This document shows positions 8,437-16,585 of a stretch of DNA of 64,000 nucleotides, piece after piece. How positions within the stretch are numbered: the first letter of the stretch is position 1; each line of letters opens with the position of its first letter. Below the pieces are notes generated by a model that had not been told where the DNA came from, ran no database searches, and saw only the letters and a list, made by a program, of their open reading frames with translations. Source of the stretch: Halococcus thailandensis JCM 13552 (GTDB lineage: Archaea; Halobacteriota; Halobacteria; Halobacteriales; Halococcaceae); contig NZ_AOMF01000171.1 in the NCBI RefSeq assembly GCF_000336715.1, positions 1-64,000 of the forward strand, given 5' to 3'. The position numbers and the translations under genes are program-made.

Positions 8437-8562
8437 GCGAGTGAGCGGGCCGAGGAGTGACCGAAGCGAGGCGCGGAGCGCCTCGGGCCATTCACGCGGC
8501 GGAGCCGCGCGAAGACAGCGACGGAGCGACCGACGGGAGCGACTGAGTGCAGCAAAAGGTGG
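8437..8562 (+). repeat. Dispersed intergenic repeat, copy 1
   Basis: The left end GCGAGTGAGCGGGCCGAGGA (8437-8456) and right end GCAGCAAAAGGTGG (8549-8562) match copies at 42301-42413 and, inverted, 63677-63780. The central GGTCCAG core of the other copies is missing here and is replaced by two small hairpins. The right end stops about nine bases before the TATA box of the 7S RNA gene. Confidence 0.6.
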
Positions 8563-8570
8563 AACGAAAA

Positions 8571-8578
8571 GTCCTTAT
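8571..8578 (+). promoter_or_regulatory. Promoter of the 7S RNA gene
   Basis: GTCCTTAT, preceded by the purine-rich CGAAAA typical of a BRE, lies about 25-30 bases before the predicted RNA 5' end near 8601. Confidence 0.5.
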
Positions 8579-8600
8579 GCGGGAGTTAGCTATTTCGAAC

Positions 8601-8910
8601 CGGACTAGGTCGGGCAGTTAGGCCCTGCTCTCAACCCGCACCACGGTCTTCAGCGGGGACCGAACCCTGGGCGCGTCCGGACAGACCGGCACGGGCCCCG
8701 CAAGCCAACGTCGAAGCCTCGTCCGTCGGGGGCGGCGGTCCGTGGGCGTTCGTCCGCAGGGACGACCGGCCGCGGTTAGTCGGCGGCAGTCCGTCAGGCG
8801 CGGAAGCGAGCAGCGGACCGCCGGACAGCCATCGCTCGACGGGTCGCGGGGTGGAGGAGGCACGCGGGCTTCCCCGTGCCGGAACGCCGGGCAACCCCGG
8901 GCGTCCGTCT
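8601..8910 (+). ncRNA. ffs: Archaeal signal recognition particle (7S) RNA
   Basis: The RNA scaffold of the signal recognition particle, which binds SRP19 and SRP54. The diagnostic SRP54-binding loop of domain IV is visible at 8793-8814 as GTCAGGCGCGGAAGCGAGCAGC, flanked by GGCGG..CCGCC-type pairing. The 5' part GGTCGGGCAGTTAGGCCC resembles halobacterial 7S RNA, and the ends pair through CGGAC (8601-8605) and GTCCG (8903-8907). The length of about 310 bases fits the roughly 300-base archaeal RNA. Exact ends are estimated from the pairing. Confidence 0.92.
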
Positions 8911-8975
8911 CTGTTTCATATCCATCAGTACGGCGTATCGAACGGTCTTCAACTCAAAAACAGCACTCGCCGTCG

Positions 8976-9581
8976 CTACTCCGAATCGACGTCGATCTCC
9001 TCACCGTCGACGTACACCTCGACGTTGTCCCCGCCCTCGAAGTCCGTAATCTCGCCGGTGATCCGGTAGGCGTCACCGCCGCCGCCGAGCCGCCCGGCGA
9101 CGGTCGAGCCGGAGATGATGTCGAGATCGGGGTCCTGCGTCACGCCGCTGTCGTCGATCGGCGCGCCGTAGCTCTGTCCGCGACGCTCGATCGAGCCCGT
9201 GACCGTCATCCGGTAGTTCACCTTCTCGTCGGGCTCGCCGCCGATGATGACGACGTGTTTCGCCTCACCGGTCGTCGTCTGCGTCTCGGTCGCAGTCGGT
9301 GTCGCTGTGGCGGTTGCGGTCGGTGTCGCCGTGGCTGTCGGCGATGGCGTGGCCGTCGCGGTCGGCGTCGACGACGCCGTCGTGGTCGCCACCTGTCCCT
9401 GGATCGTCGGCGTCGGCGCTTGGGTCGCCGTCTGCGTCGTCTCGGCCACGTCGGTCGTGGTCGCGTTCGATTCGACGGTGGTCGTCTCGCCGGCCTCGTT
9501 CGGAGCCGTCGCGAGCTGTGAACAGCCCGCGAGCAACAGCATGGCTGCGAGCACCACGCTCAGTGCGACGCGTCTGGTCAT
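8976..9581 (-). CDS. Secreted lipoprotein with Thr/Pro-rich linker
   Basis: A 201-residue protein with an N-terminal signal (MTRRVALSVVLAAMLLLAGC), whose lipobox LLAGC predicts lipid attachment at Cys20. Residues about 30-105 are a low-complexity Thr/Ala/Pro linker of repeated PTATAT units, probably glycosylated and extended. A small C-terminal domain (about 108-201) starts KHVVIIGGEPDEKVNYRMTV and ends in acidic strands EVYVDGEEIDVDSE; it resembles a small beta domain but I do not recognise the family. The repeats are simple codon runs. It sits tail to tail with the 7S RNA gene. Confidence 0.8.
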   Translation of the reverse strand: MTRRVALSVVLAAMLLLAGCSQLATAPNEAGETTTVESNATTTDVAETTQTATQAPTPTIQGQVATTTASSTPTATATPSPTATATPTATATATPTATETQTTTGEAKHVVIIGGEPDEKVNYRMTVTGSIERRGQSYGAPIDDSGVTQDPDLDIISGSTVAGRLGGGGDAYRITGEITDFEGGDNVEVYVDGEEIDVDSE

Positions 9582-9628
9582 ACCTCAATCAGCCGGCGTG
9601 CCGCCTATAATACCCTCGATAATCGTCG

Positions 9629-10753
9629 TCAGTCGCTCGCCAGCTCCTCGCGAACGAGATCGGCGGCGTTCGCGATCGCGCCGACCGAGGAGAGATAGCC
9701 CGCGCCGACGGTGGTCTTCATCGCTTTCGCCGCCGTTCCGCGGAAGACGGTCGGTCCGACCTGTGCCACTGCGCCGTCGCCGACGCTGACGAGCCAGCCC
9801 GGCGCGTCGAACCTGAACCGCTCCGGCCGCGGATCGAATATCTCGTCAGTCCCATCGTGTTCGACGATATCGACGATGCTCCCGGCGACGCTGTGTGCCT
9901 CGCGCACGGCCGCCGCGGCGCTCGCGGGCACTGCTGCCCCATCGGCGTCCGTGACCCGCCCGGCATCGCCGACGACGAACGTATCCCCACCGAGTTCGAG
10001 CGTGTCGGACACGATCGGTCGCTCGCCGGAGAGTGCGCCCGGTCCGCGGATGCCGCCGGTCCAGAGGAACTGGTCGTAGTCGATCGTCTCGTGCTCGCAC
10101 TCGATCGTCTCGTCGGTGGCGCGCTCGACGGCCCGTCCGGTCCGGACGACCACGCCACGGCTTTCGAGTTCCTCGCGGACCGCCTCCTGGAACGCCGCCG
10201 GGAAGTTGGGGGCGACGCTGTCGAGGCGTTCGAGCAGGAGTACCTCGCGGTCGATTTCCTCCTCGCGCGCGAGTGCGGTCAACTCGCCCGCCACCTGCAC
10301 GCCCGAGAGCCCCGCACCGCCGACGACGACCCGGCCGCCGGCATCGAGATCGAGGAACTCCTCACGGATGCGGGCAGCGTCGGGCAGCCGCTTCAGGGGC
10401 GTGGCCTGCTCCTCGACGCCGGGTAGGTCGTGAAAGGCCGTCTCGGCACCGAGACAGACTGCAGCGACGTCGTACTCTAGTTGGTCGTCGTCGAGCTCGG
10501 CGACACCCTGTTCGTGGTCGACGTCCGTGACGCGCGCGACGCGGACGGTCGCACGGTCGAGGGCGTCGTCGAGCGCGACCGTGATCTCGTCGGCGAGCGC
10601 CGGCCGGCGAACCACTCTGTGGAGTTCGTGCTGGACGAGATGGTCCGGCCGGTCGTTGACGACGACCAGCTCGGCCGATTCGGGCAGCTCCTTCTCCAGC
10701 TGGCGGGCGAGCGTGAGACCGGCGTAGCCGGCCCCGAGAACGGCAATTCGCAT
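9629..10753 (-). CDS. NADH dehydrogenase-like FAD-dependent oxidoreductase
   Basis: A 374-residue pyridine nucleotide-disulfide oxidoreductase family protein of the type II NADH dehydrogenase branch, expected to transfer electrons from NADH to quinone at the membrane surface. The FAD loop is MRIAVLGAGYAGLTLARQLE at the N terminus. A second GxGxxG is in VVVGGAGLSGVQVAGEL (about residues 145-160), and the FAD-closing motif is DTFVVGDAGRV near 265. The C terminus (AKAMKTTVGAGYLSSVGAI) is amphipathic, as in membrane-associated members. TATATAACC-like sequence at about 10777-10783 on the minus strand could be its promoter. Substrate assignment is by family only. Confidence 0.8.
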   Translation of the reverse strand: MRIAVLGAGYAGLTLARQLEKELPESAELVVVNDRPDHLVQHELHRVVRRPALADEITVALDDALDRATVRVARVTDVDHEQGVAELDDDQLEYDVAAVCLGAETAFHDLPGVEEQATPLKRLPDAARIREEFLDLDAGGRVVVGGAGLSGVQVAGELTALAREEEIDREVLLLERLDSVAPNFPAAFQEAVREELESRGVVVRTGRAVERATDETIECEHETIDYDQFLWTGGIRGPGALSGERPIVSDTLELGGDTFVVGDAGRVTDADGAAVPASAAAAVREAHSVAGSIVDIVEHDGTDEIFDPRPERFRFDAPGWLVSVGDGAVAQVGPTVFRGTAAKAMKTTVGAGYLSSVGAIANAADLVREELASD

Positions 10754-11179
10754 CGTTGACCGTAGGAGCTAGTCGGTTATATGGCTTGAGAATGCGGTTC
10801 TTCAGATATTCCTCTCCCCGAGTCGTGTTCTCATTCTTAGTATGGGTATTTTGATAATGCGCTATCGCGGAGTTCCGCACTCGCACGTTACAACTGAGGA
10901 CCGCAAGCCACACCCTCCCCAGCCGACTCACCTCCCACTTTTTTACTTCACCCGCTCGCTCCGCTCGCGGGTTCGCAAAAACCTGGACTAAAAACTCCCG
11001 CTCGCTCGGCTTCGCCTCGCTCGCGGTTCAACACCTGACCTTCCACCACCGAATCGTACCGCACCACATCCTCCCCAGCCGATTCGCTCACTTCCCCCGG
11101 TCGTTCGCTCATCCCTCGCGCGAGTCGCGCCTACGGCGCTCCCGCGCGCCACCGCAATCGCGTAGTTGTAATCGTTGAT
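10754..11179. other. Gene-free stretch with low-complexity intergenic repeats
   Basis: No coding frame is supported. Next to the oxidoreductase start the sequence is AT-richer (10770-10860) and holds a TATATAA-like promoter on the minus strand. Further on, CACACCCTCCCCAGCCGAC at 10909 is echoed as CACATCCTCCCCAGCCGAT at 11065. Between them lies an inverted pair ACCCGC (10950-10955) and GCGGGT (10967-10972), and a diverged CCTGGACTAAAA (10982-10993) related to the core of the dispersed repeat. It probably also carries the 3' end of the phosphomevalonate decarboxylase transcript, which converges on it. Confidence 0.5.
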
Positions 11180-12151
11180 TTAAAACAAGGCTTCCGACTC
11201 GTCGAGGACGCGCGCGGGGCCACCGACCTCCCACGTTCGGGTTTCGACGCCACAGTCGGCGACGGCGCTCTCGACGCGATCGACGTGTTCGGCCGTCGTG
11301 TTGACGTAGACGCTCGCGCCGGTGTCGGTCGAGAAGTAGACCGGAACGCCCGATTCGCGGAGATCGCGCACCACGTCGAAGATTTCGAGCGTCGTGGGCT
11401 GCCAGTAGACCCAGCCGGAGGGACCGGTCATCGTCGTCGCGGCGAGCGAGAGCGAGTCGTGCTCGGCGAGTTCGAACGTCCGCTCGAAATCGTCGCTACG
11501 GAGCGCGTCGCGCATCTCAGCGAGCTGGCCGTGGATGTGGGCGAGGCGTGCCTCGAACATGTGGCTATCGGCGGCCTCGCGGTGGGCTTCCTCGGTTTCC
11601 TTGTACGCGGGCACGAGCGCGCTCACGATCCGGAGATCGTCTTCGAGGCCGCTCTCGATGCGTTCCGAGCGACAGTCGGTATCGTTCAGCCCGGCGTGGA
11701 GATCGGAAAACCCACCCGTCACCGCGCGTGCAGCCGAGGCAGACCCGCGCCGCGCGACCGTCGAGATCTCCGGCAGCGAGAGATCGAGTTCCGCCGCCGC
11801 ACAGAGCGCCCGCGCCGCCGCCGCGAAGCCCGACGACGAGGAGCCAAAGCCCACGTTCGTCGGGAAGTCGTTCTCGCTCTCGAAGCGTACGTGGCTGCTG
11901 ATTCCCGCGCGCTCGCGAACGTGCGAGACGACCGCTTCGATGCGCTCGCGACCCCGCCCGTCGACCGTTTCGCCGTCGATGACGTACCGATCCTCGTCGA
12001 GCGATTCGTCGAACGCCACGGTCGTCGTGGTGCTGCTCGGCGCGGTGCAGACGCTGATCGAGTCGTGATAGGGGAGTCTGAGTTCGTCGTCGCGCATTCC
12101 GTGGTACTTCACGAGCCCCTGGATCGGGTGTGCCCGCGCAGTGGCTTTCAT
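11180..12151 (-). CDS. Phosphomevalonate decarboxylase
   Basis: A 323-residue GHMP-superfamily enzyme that makes isopentenyl phosphate from mevalonate 5-phosphate in the haloarchaeal mevalonate pathway. The N terminus KATARAHPIQGLVKYHGMRD is the decarboxylase signature, the ATP loop is NVGFGSSSSGFAAAARAL, and YFSTDTGASVYV carries the expected catalytic Asp. The start at 12151 gives the standard N terminus; upstream in-frame codons encode no conserved sequence. Haloferax volcanii has a biochemically proven enzyme of this type. The next enzyme, isopentenyl phosphate kinase, is at 54912 in this window, which supports a phosphomevalonate rather than diphosphomevalonate substrate. Confidence 0.88.
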   Translation of the reverse strand: MKATARAHPIQGLVKYHGMRDDELRLPYHDSISVCTAPSSTTTTVAFDESLDEDRYVIDGETVDGRGRERIEAVVSHVRERAGISSHVRFESENDFPTNVGFGSSSSGFAAAARALCAAAELDLSLPEISTVARRGSASAARAVTGGFSDLHAGLNDTDCRSERIESGLEDDLRIVSALVPAYKETEEAHREAADSHMFEARLAHIHGQLAEMRDALRSDDFERTFELAEHDSLSLAATTMTGPSGWVYWQPTTLEIFDVVRDLRESGVPVYFSTDTGASVYVNTTAEHVDRVESAVADCGVETRTWEVGGPARVLDESEALF

Positions 12152-12255
12152 ACCCGTGTGGCGGGCGACGCGCGAATAAACGTCCCGGAACGGACAGGCG
12201 AACGTGCCATCCGTGGAACCGAACGCCTCAAACCGCGCTCGATCGGACGCGGCAC

Positions 12256-12942
12256 ATGGGCACGCCGCTCGATTCGCGTGAGGCACAGGCCACTGCCGTT
12301 ATCGACCGTCTCGACGCGGAGTATCCGGACACGACCATCTCGCTCGATTTCTCGAATCGGTTCGAACTGCTCGTCGCGGTGATCCTCTCCGCACAGTGTA
12401 CCGATGCGCGGGTCAACGAGACCACCGACGAGCTCTTCGAGAGCTACCCCTCGCCGGAAGCGTTCGCGAACGCACCTCAGGAGGAACTCGCCGAGGCGCT
12501 GAACTCGATCACCTACTACAACAACAAGGCGAGCTACATCCGTGAGTCGGCTCAGATCGTCGTCGAGGAGTACGACGGAGACGTTCCCGACACGATGGGC
12601 GAACTCACCGAACTGCCAGGTGTCGGCCGGAAGACGGCGAACGTCGTCCTCCAGCACGGCTACGACGTGGTCGAGGGAATCGTCGTCGACACGCACGTCC
12701 AGCGGCTGACGCGACGGCTCGGACTCACCGAGGAGCAGCGACCCGAGCGCATCGAGGAAGACCTGATGGAGTTCGTCCCCGCCGAACGCTGGCAGGCGTT
12801 CACGCATCTGTTCATCGACCACGGACGGGCGACCTGCACGGCGCGCAACCCGGAGTGTGGGGACTGTGTGCTCGAAGACATCTGTCCGTCGTCGAAGGTG
12901 GATTCGTCGACCGACCTCGCCAGCGGCGAGGAGTGGGCCTGA
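12256..12942 (+). CDS. nth: Endonuclease III (DNA glycosylase/AP lyase)
   Basis: Removes oxidised pyrimidines and cleaves abasic sites in base excision repair. The 228-residue protein has the helix-hairpin-helix ELPGVGRKTANVVL with catalytic Lys126, and the catalytic Asp145 in VVDTHVQRL; the spacing matches Escherichia coli Nth. The iron-sulfur cluster motif C-x6-C-x2-C-x5-C is in CTARNPECGDCVLEDIC near residue 205. The ATG at 12256 begins MGTPLDSREAQ. It is divergent from phosphomevalonate decarboxylase, with about 104 bases between the starts. Confidence 0.95.
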   Translation: MGTPLDSREAQATAVIDRLDAEYPDTTISLDFSNRFELLVAVILSAQCTDARVNETTDELFESYPSPEAFANAPQEELAEALNSITYYNNKASYIRESAQIVVEEYDGDVPDTMGELTELPGVGRKTANVVLQHGYDVVEGIVVDTHVQRLTRRLGLTEEQRPERIEEDLMEFVPAERWQAFTHLFIDHGRATCTARNPECGDCVLEDICPSSKVDSSTDLASGEEWA

Positions 12943-13090
12943 GTCGTTTCGGACGGTTCCGTGTCGTTTCGTCGCAAAACGAACGAACGATCGACGGTGG
13001 TTTTTGTGTGGGGGTCGAGCGACGAGACGCAGCCGGCGGGGCTGCACGTGGCATCCACCGTCCGACCTCCGTCGGGCGGTGTACCGTTCA
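12943..13090. terminator. Convergent intergenic region with hairpins
   Basis: Between the convergent nth and membrane-protein genes lie a hairpin at 13029-13045 (GCAGCC, loop GGCGG, GGCTGC), an imperfect one near 13061-13080 (CCGAC/GTCGG), and a T-run GGTTTTTG near 12997. These could end transcription from one or both sides; the call is tentative. Confidence 0.3.
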
Positions 13091-13579
13091 TCAGAAAAAA
13101 TAGGCGAACGCGAAGCGAGCGATGCCGACGAGATAGGCCAGCAGCCAGAAGATCACGTAGCCGAAGACGCCGATGCGCAGCCGGTTTCGCCAGTGATCCA
13201 TCCGGTCGGAGCCGATCTCCGAGAGCAGCACGTCCTCGTCGTAGTCGTGATAGAGGTTGTACTTCCGTTTCGCCCGGAAGATGCGGACAATCCCCGTGAA
13301 GGCGAACGCGAGCAGCGCGTAGGCTTGCAGCCCGAGAAAGGCGTGCAGGGCGGACGCGCCACCGAGCTGGCCGAACAGGCGGGGGAGCATCCAGACCAGC
13401 AGCGGCACGGTCGTGAGCGTCAGTCCGGTGACGATGAACTTGAGATGGTAGACGAGCACGCCCCACGTCACCTTCTCGGTGTCGATCATGATCCACGCGC
13501 CGTAGAGAAAGCAGGGAAAGCTCGCCGTGACCAGTATCGCGACGATCGTCGCCACCGTCGCGTCGGTCAGCCCGAACAT
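13091..13579 (-). CDS. Haloarchaeal membrane protein near the cytochrome bc cluster (DUF7321-like)
   Basis: A 162-residue protein with four hydrophobic segments, at about residues 7-30, 44-65, 77-98 and 137-160. A charged loop between the last two contains RAKRKYNLYHDYDEDVLL. Proteins of this pattern occur beside the halocyanin/Rieske/cytochrome b genes of haloarchaea, and here it is divergent from that cluster (92 bases between the starts). Histidines occur in the segments VYHLKF and ALHAFLG, so haem binding is conceivable but unproven. The DUF assignment is from memory of gene order. Confidence 0.6.
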   Translation of the reverse strand: MFGLTDATVATIVAILVTASFPCFLYGAWIMIDTEKVTWGVLVYHLKFIVTGLTLTTVPLLVWMLPRLFGQLGGASALHAFLGLQAYALLAFAFTGIVRIFRAKRKYNLYHDYDEDVLLSEIGSDRMDHWRNRLRIGVFGYVIFWLLAYLVGIARFAFAYFF

Positions 13580-13671
13580 GGGGAATATCGCCGTCGCGGG
13601 CGCTAAAGGCTGCCGAAACCCGTGCGCTGGCGGTCGGAAAGCCTAACCCGATCGGTGGCGTACGAAAGACG

Positions 13672-14577
13672 ATGGCCGACTCCCGACCCACGGCGGACGA
13701 GGGAGACGAGCGGGCAGGTGAGAGCGGCACCGACGCCGACAGCGACGCGGCTGTCGGCGAGAAAGCCGACACCGGGAACAAGGATGCATCCGCAGCGACC
13801 GACGCGGACGCGGCTGACTCGACCGATCAGCTCCGCCAGCGGGTCGAGGAGACGTACGATTTCGACGATTTCGGGCCGACCGACATGGCCCAGATGAGCG
13901 CCGACGAGTGGGACGCGGCCTTCGACGCCGACTCGTGGATCACCGGCGACGAACTCCTCGCGCGCGTCGAGGCCGATCTCAGAAATCGCATCGCCGAGCG
14001 GGACGTCTTCGCCAGGCTCGAAGGCGTCGAGGACGGGCTGCTCGCCTACTCCGACGAGGGCTATGCCGTCGTCTACCCCGACGGGAGCGTCGAGGGGCGG
14101 GGCACGGTGTTGCGGGACGTCAAACCGACCGTCGCGCTCTGCTCGATGGACGACTACGACGTCGCCGAGCCGCCGGAGGGCGAACTGCTGCCGGAACCGT
14201 CGGCGGTTCCGGAGGGCGGTGGCGAGCTCGGTAACTGGATGCTCCAGCTCGTCGCCGCCGCCCAGCTGCTGGCCGGGCTCGGACTCATCGTCGCGTGGGT
14301 CTTTTTCCCCGTCGAGACGCTGTTCGCGCCGGTCGCCGGGATCGTGTTCGCCCTCGTCGCAATTTTGTTGTTCGTCCAGGTGGCGAACGCGCGGCTCTCC
14401 GACAAGTTCCGTTCGGAGGAGTACCGCGACCGACTGCGTGCGGTCGGGATCGGCTCCGACGAGCGCCCCGAGTTCCTCCCCGAGCGCTATCGCGAGCCGG
14501 CCGACGCTTCCGCCGTCGAGGGTGCCGACGACGACCCACAGACGGACGAACTGGACGACTCGGCCTCCTCCGTCTGA
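13672..14577 (+). CDS. Haloarchaeal protein of the cytochrome bc cluster (DUF7319-like)
   Basis: A 301-residue protein. Residues 1-60 are acidic and probably disordered. About 60-175 form a soluble domain (ETYDFDDFGPTDMAQM, then DEGYAVVYPDGSVEGRG). Two hydrophobic helices lie at about 185-210 and 220-243, and an acidic tail follows. It is the first gene on the plus strand of the cluster and is followed after 57 bases by the blue-copper protein gene. An assembly or accessory role for the bc complex is inferred from position only. Confidence 0.65.
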   Translation: MADSRPTADEGDERAGESGTDADSDAAVGEKADTGNKDASAATDADAADSTDQLRQRVEETYDFDDFGPTDMAQMSADEWDAAFDADSWITGDELLARVEADLRNRIAERDVFARLEGVEDGLLAYSDEGYAVVYPDGSVEGRGTVLRDVKPTVALCSMDDYDVAEPPEGELLPEPSAVPEGGGELGNWMLQLVAAAQLLAGLGLIVAWVFFPVETLFAPVAGIVFALVAILLFVQVANARLSDKFRSEEYRDRLRAVGIGSDERPEFLPERYREPADASAVEGADDDPQTDELDDSASSV

Positions 14578-14634
14578 GGTGCGATACCCGCATCCGGTGG
14601 ACTTATGCGAAGCCAGTCCAGAGTGTGGATACAC

Positions 14635-15285
14635 ATGAACAGGCGGGATTTTCTGCTGGCAGCAAGCGCCGCGGCAGGTGGTTCGGCCGCCGCCAGCGGG
14701 ACCGCCGCCGCACAGCAGGGCAATGCGTCCGGCGGTGGCGGCGGGAACGCGTCCGGCGGGGGTGGCAACGCCTCCGGCGGTGGCAACCAGAGCGGTGGCG
14801 GCAATCAGAGCGCCGGCGGCGGTGGGGGCGGCGGTGGCCCGACGAAGACGGTGAAGGTCGGCCCCGGCGGCTCGCTGAAATTCGAACCCGAGACGCTCTC
14901 GCTCCCGACGGGCGGGAAGGTGAAGTTCGTCTGGGAGTCGAGCGGTCACAACGTGAGCCCGAGCAACGGCGACTGGGGCCACGAGCCGATCGAGGACAAA
15001 GGGTTCAGCTACACCACGCCGGCCTTCCAGGAAGCCGGCGCTCAGGAGTACGTCTGCACGCCACACGAGTCGGCGGGCATGGTCGGCACCATCGAGGTCG
15101 GATCGAGCGGTGGCGGCAGCGGTGGTGGCGGTGGGGAGGAAGAACCGAGCCCCGAGGAGATGGGCGTGCCGTTCCAGGCGCACTTCGTCGGGATCGCCAC
15201 CATCCTGATGATGGTGCTGTCGCTGGTCTACACGTTTTTCGTCGTGAAATACGGCGAATCACCGAACGCGAAGGGAGGTGACTGA
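14635..15285 (+). CDS. Halocyanin-like blue copper protein, membrane anchored
   Basis: A 216-residue type 1 copper protein. A Tat signal (MNRRDFLLAASAAAGGSAAA) precedes a Gly/Asn/Ser-rich linker (about 28-70) with several NxS/T glycosylation sites. The cupredoxin domain follows: copper ligands are His in SSGHNVSP and Cys, His and Met in YVCTPHESAGMVG. A second Gly-rich linker leads to a C-terminal membrane helix (HFVGIATILMMVLSLVYTFF). The start at 14635 places the twin arginine at residues 3-4. It most likely accepts electrons from the Rieske/cytochrome b complex outside the membrane, in the place of cytochrome c1 or f, since no c-type haem motif (CxxCH) protein is encoded here. Confidence 0.85.
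   Translation: MNRRDFLLAASAAAGGSAAASGTAAAQQGNASGGGGGNASGGGGNASGGGNQSGGGNQSAGGGGGGGGPTKTVKVGPGGSLKFEPETLSLPTGGKVKFVWESSGHNVSPSNGDWGHEPIEDKGFSYTTPAFQEAGAQEYVCTPHESAGMVGTIEVGSSGGGSGGGGGEEEPSPEEMGVPFQAHFVGIATILMMVLSLVYTFFVVKYGESPNAKGGD
15274..15281 (+). promoter_or_regulatory. Strong ribosome binding site within the bc operon
   Basis: GGAGGTGA lies six bases before the ATG at 15288 and overlaps the end of the halocyanin gene, showing that internal genes of this operon use Shine-Dalgarno initiation. Confidence 0.6.
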
Positions 15286-15287
15286 AA

Positions 15288-15677
15288 ATGTCAACGTCAG
15301 GTAGTACCTACGGCGATATTCACCGCTACGAGCCGGCCAGAGAGAGCACCGCCGCGGCCGTCGCCATCGTGTTGCTCACCATCGTCGAGGTGGTGTTCGT
15401 CGGTCTGTTCGCCTACGGACTGATCAACGGCTGGGGGACCAGAGAGGTCGGCAACATGTATCTCGGCGCGGTGTTGGCGGTCGTCTTCGTCGATCTCGCG
15501 TTCGTCCTCCTCCTCTACCGTAAGGAGTTCCTCCCGGACGTGATGATCGTCAAGAAACGCCGGCGCAAGTGGGAAGACCTCTACATCCGCGAGGAGCAGA
15601 TGGAGGGGACGAGCATGGCCGGTGGCGGGATGTGGGACAGTGTGAAACGAGCGGTCTATCCGTACTACAAGAAATAA
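15288..15677 (+). CDS. Small membrane protein of the bc operon (DUF7318-like)
   Basis: A 129-residue protein with two hydrophobic helices, at about residues 24-46 and 55-76. A basic cytoplasmic tail follows (VKKRRRKWEDLYIREEQMEG) and ends SVKRAVYPYYKK. It lies between the halocyanin and Rieske genes, two and three bases from its neighbours, so it is translated with them. It could be a structural subunit of the complex. The family is haloarchaeal and has no known enzymatic motif. Confidence 0.7.
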   Translation: MSTSGSTYGDIHRYEPARESTAAAVAIVLLTIVEVVFVGLFAYGLINGWGTREVGNMYLGAVLAVVFVDLAFVLLLYRKEFLPDVMIVKKRRRKWEDLYIREEQMEGTSMAGGGMWDSVKRAVYPYYKK

Positions 15678-15679
15678 CA

Positions 15680-16585
15680 ATGCCAGAAGACGAAGACAGC
15701 TATCCGGCTGAATCGGGACGCAGACGGTTCGTGAAGGGCGTCGTCGGTGCATCGGCGCTCGGCGCGACCGGCATCACCGGTGCGACCGGGATCAAATACG
15801 CCACCACCTCCTCGGGCTCCGGTGGTGGGGCGACGCAGTATTTCGGTATCGAGAACACTGCCGGCCCGGCACCGCGCGGGATGCCACAGATACCGGTCGA
15901 GATCGACTCGGACGGCTATCTGAAGGGCGTCTGGCCGGAGGTAGAGACGAAGACGGTCGACAACGAGGAGGTGAAGGTCGCAGAGACACAACTCGGCGGC
16001 ATCACCTACTCCAGCGAGTGGTTCCAGTACTGTGGCGTCCAGACGTACGCCGGCATCGCGCCCGACGCCGATCAGGACAACTTCTTCCGCGTCTCCGAGT
16101 CGGCCTCGACGAGCTACGACTGGATGAGCGATCTGAGCGCCGGTGACAAGCTCAAGGTCAGCGATTTCGACGATTACGAGTCGTGGGGCAACGACATCGG
16201 CAAGGACGGGCTCGGCAAGCCGGCGATGGGTCGCTGGCGATCGGAGGATCTCCCGCCCCAGGAGACGGCCCCGATACAGATCCTCAGGAGCACGCGCATC
16301 GAGGATCTCGCGAAGGAGAGCGACCACCCCGAGTGGATCAAGGCGAGTACCGAGAAGGGGTTCATCGCGTGGCTGAACAAGTGTACCCACTTCTGCTGTG
16401 TGCCGGGGTTCAAGTCCTCGGCTCAGAGCGCGAAGTTCGGGGGCGCGAACGACGTCTACTGTCCCTGCCACCAGTCGGTGTACGACCCGTTCAACCCCGT
16501 GAAGCTTCAGTTCACCTCGCTCCCGCGGCCGGAGGATAGCGGCGAGAGCAGCGGGAGTAGTAGCGGCGGGGAGAGCAGCGCATGA
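15680..16585 (+). CDS. Rieske iron-sulfur protein
   Basis: A 301-residue subunit of the cytochrome bc complex, passing electrons from quinol to the copper protein. A Tat-type N terminus (SGRRRFVKGVVGASALGA) acts as signal and anchor. The [2Fe-2S] ligands are in NKCTHFCCVPG (C-x-H, with the extra disulfide Cys) and YCPCHQSVYDP. An insertion of about 100 residues precedes the cluster domain, and the tail is Ser/Gly-rich. The last codon overlaps the next gene's ATG (ATGA), so Rieske and cytochrome b are translationally coupled. Confidence 0.93.
   Translation: MPEDEDSYPAESGRRRFVKGVVGASALGATGITGATGIKYATTSSGSGGGATQYFGIENTAGPAPRGMPQIPVEIDSDGYLKGVWPEVETKTVDNEEVKVAETQLGGITYSSEWFQYCGVQTYAGIAPDADQDNFFRVSESASTSYDWMSDLSAGDKLKVSDFDDYESWGNDIGKDGLGKPAMGRWRSEDLPPQETAPIQILRSTRIEDLAKESDHPEWIKASTEKGFIAWLNKCTHFCCVPGFKSSAQSAKFGGANDVYCPCHQSVYDPFNPVKLQFTSLPRPEDSGESSGSSSGGESSA

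Larger units (their letters stand above)
8243..8600. other. Gene-free stretch upstream of the 7S RNA gene
   Basis: No credible reading frame is seen. The stretch holds a hairpin at 8349-8365 (GCATCCC, loop GTA, GGGATGC), one at 8468-8484 (GAGGCGC, loop GGA, GCGCCTC) and one at 8495-8509 (CGCGGC, loop GGA, GCCGCG). It also holds one copy of the dispersed repeat described separately, and ends in the 7S RNA promoter. Confidence 0.6.

Noticed and set aside
9244-9480. Tandem repeat inside the lipoprotein gene
   Set aside because: It is a codon-level low-complexity linker (PTAT units), in frame, not a CRISPR or minisatellite of separate interest.
8742-9521. Plus-strand open frame across the 7S RNA end and opposite the lipoprotein
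   Set aside because: It runs through the structured RNA and then reads the complement of the Thr/Pro repeat as Arg/Gly runs; no conserved sequence.
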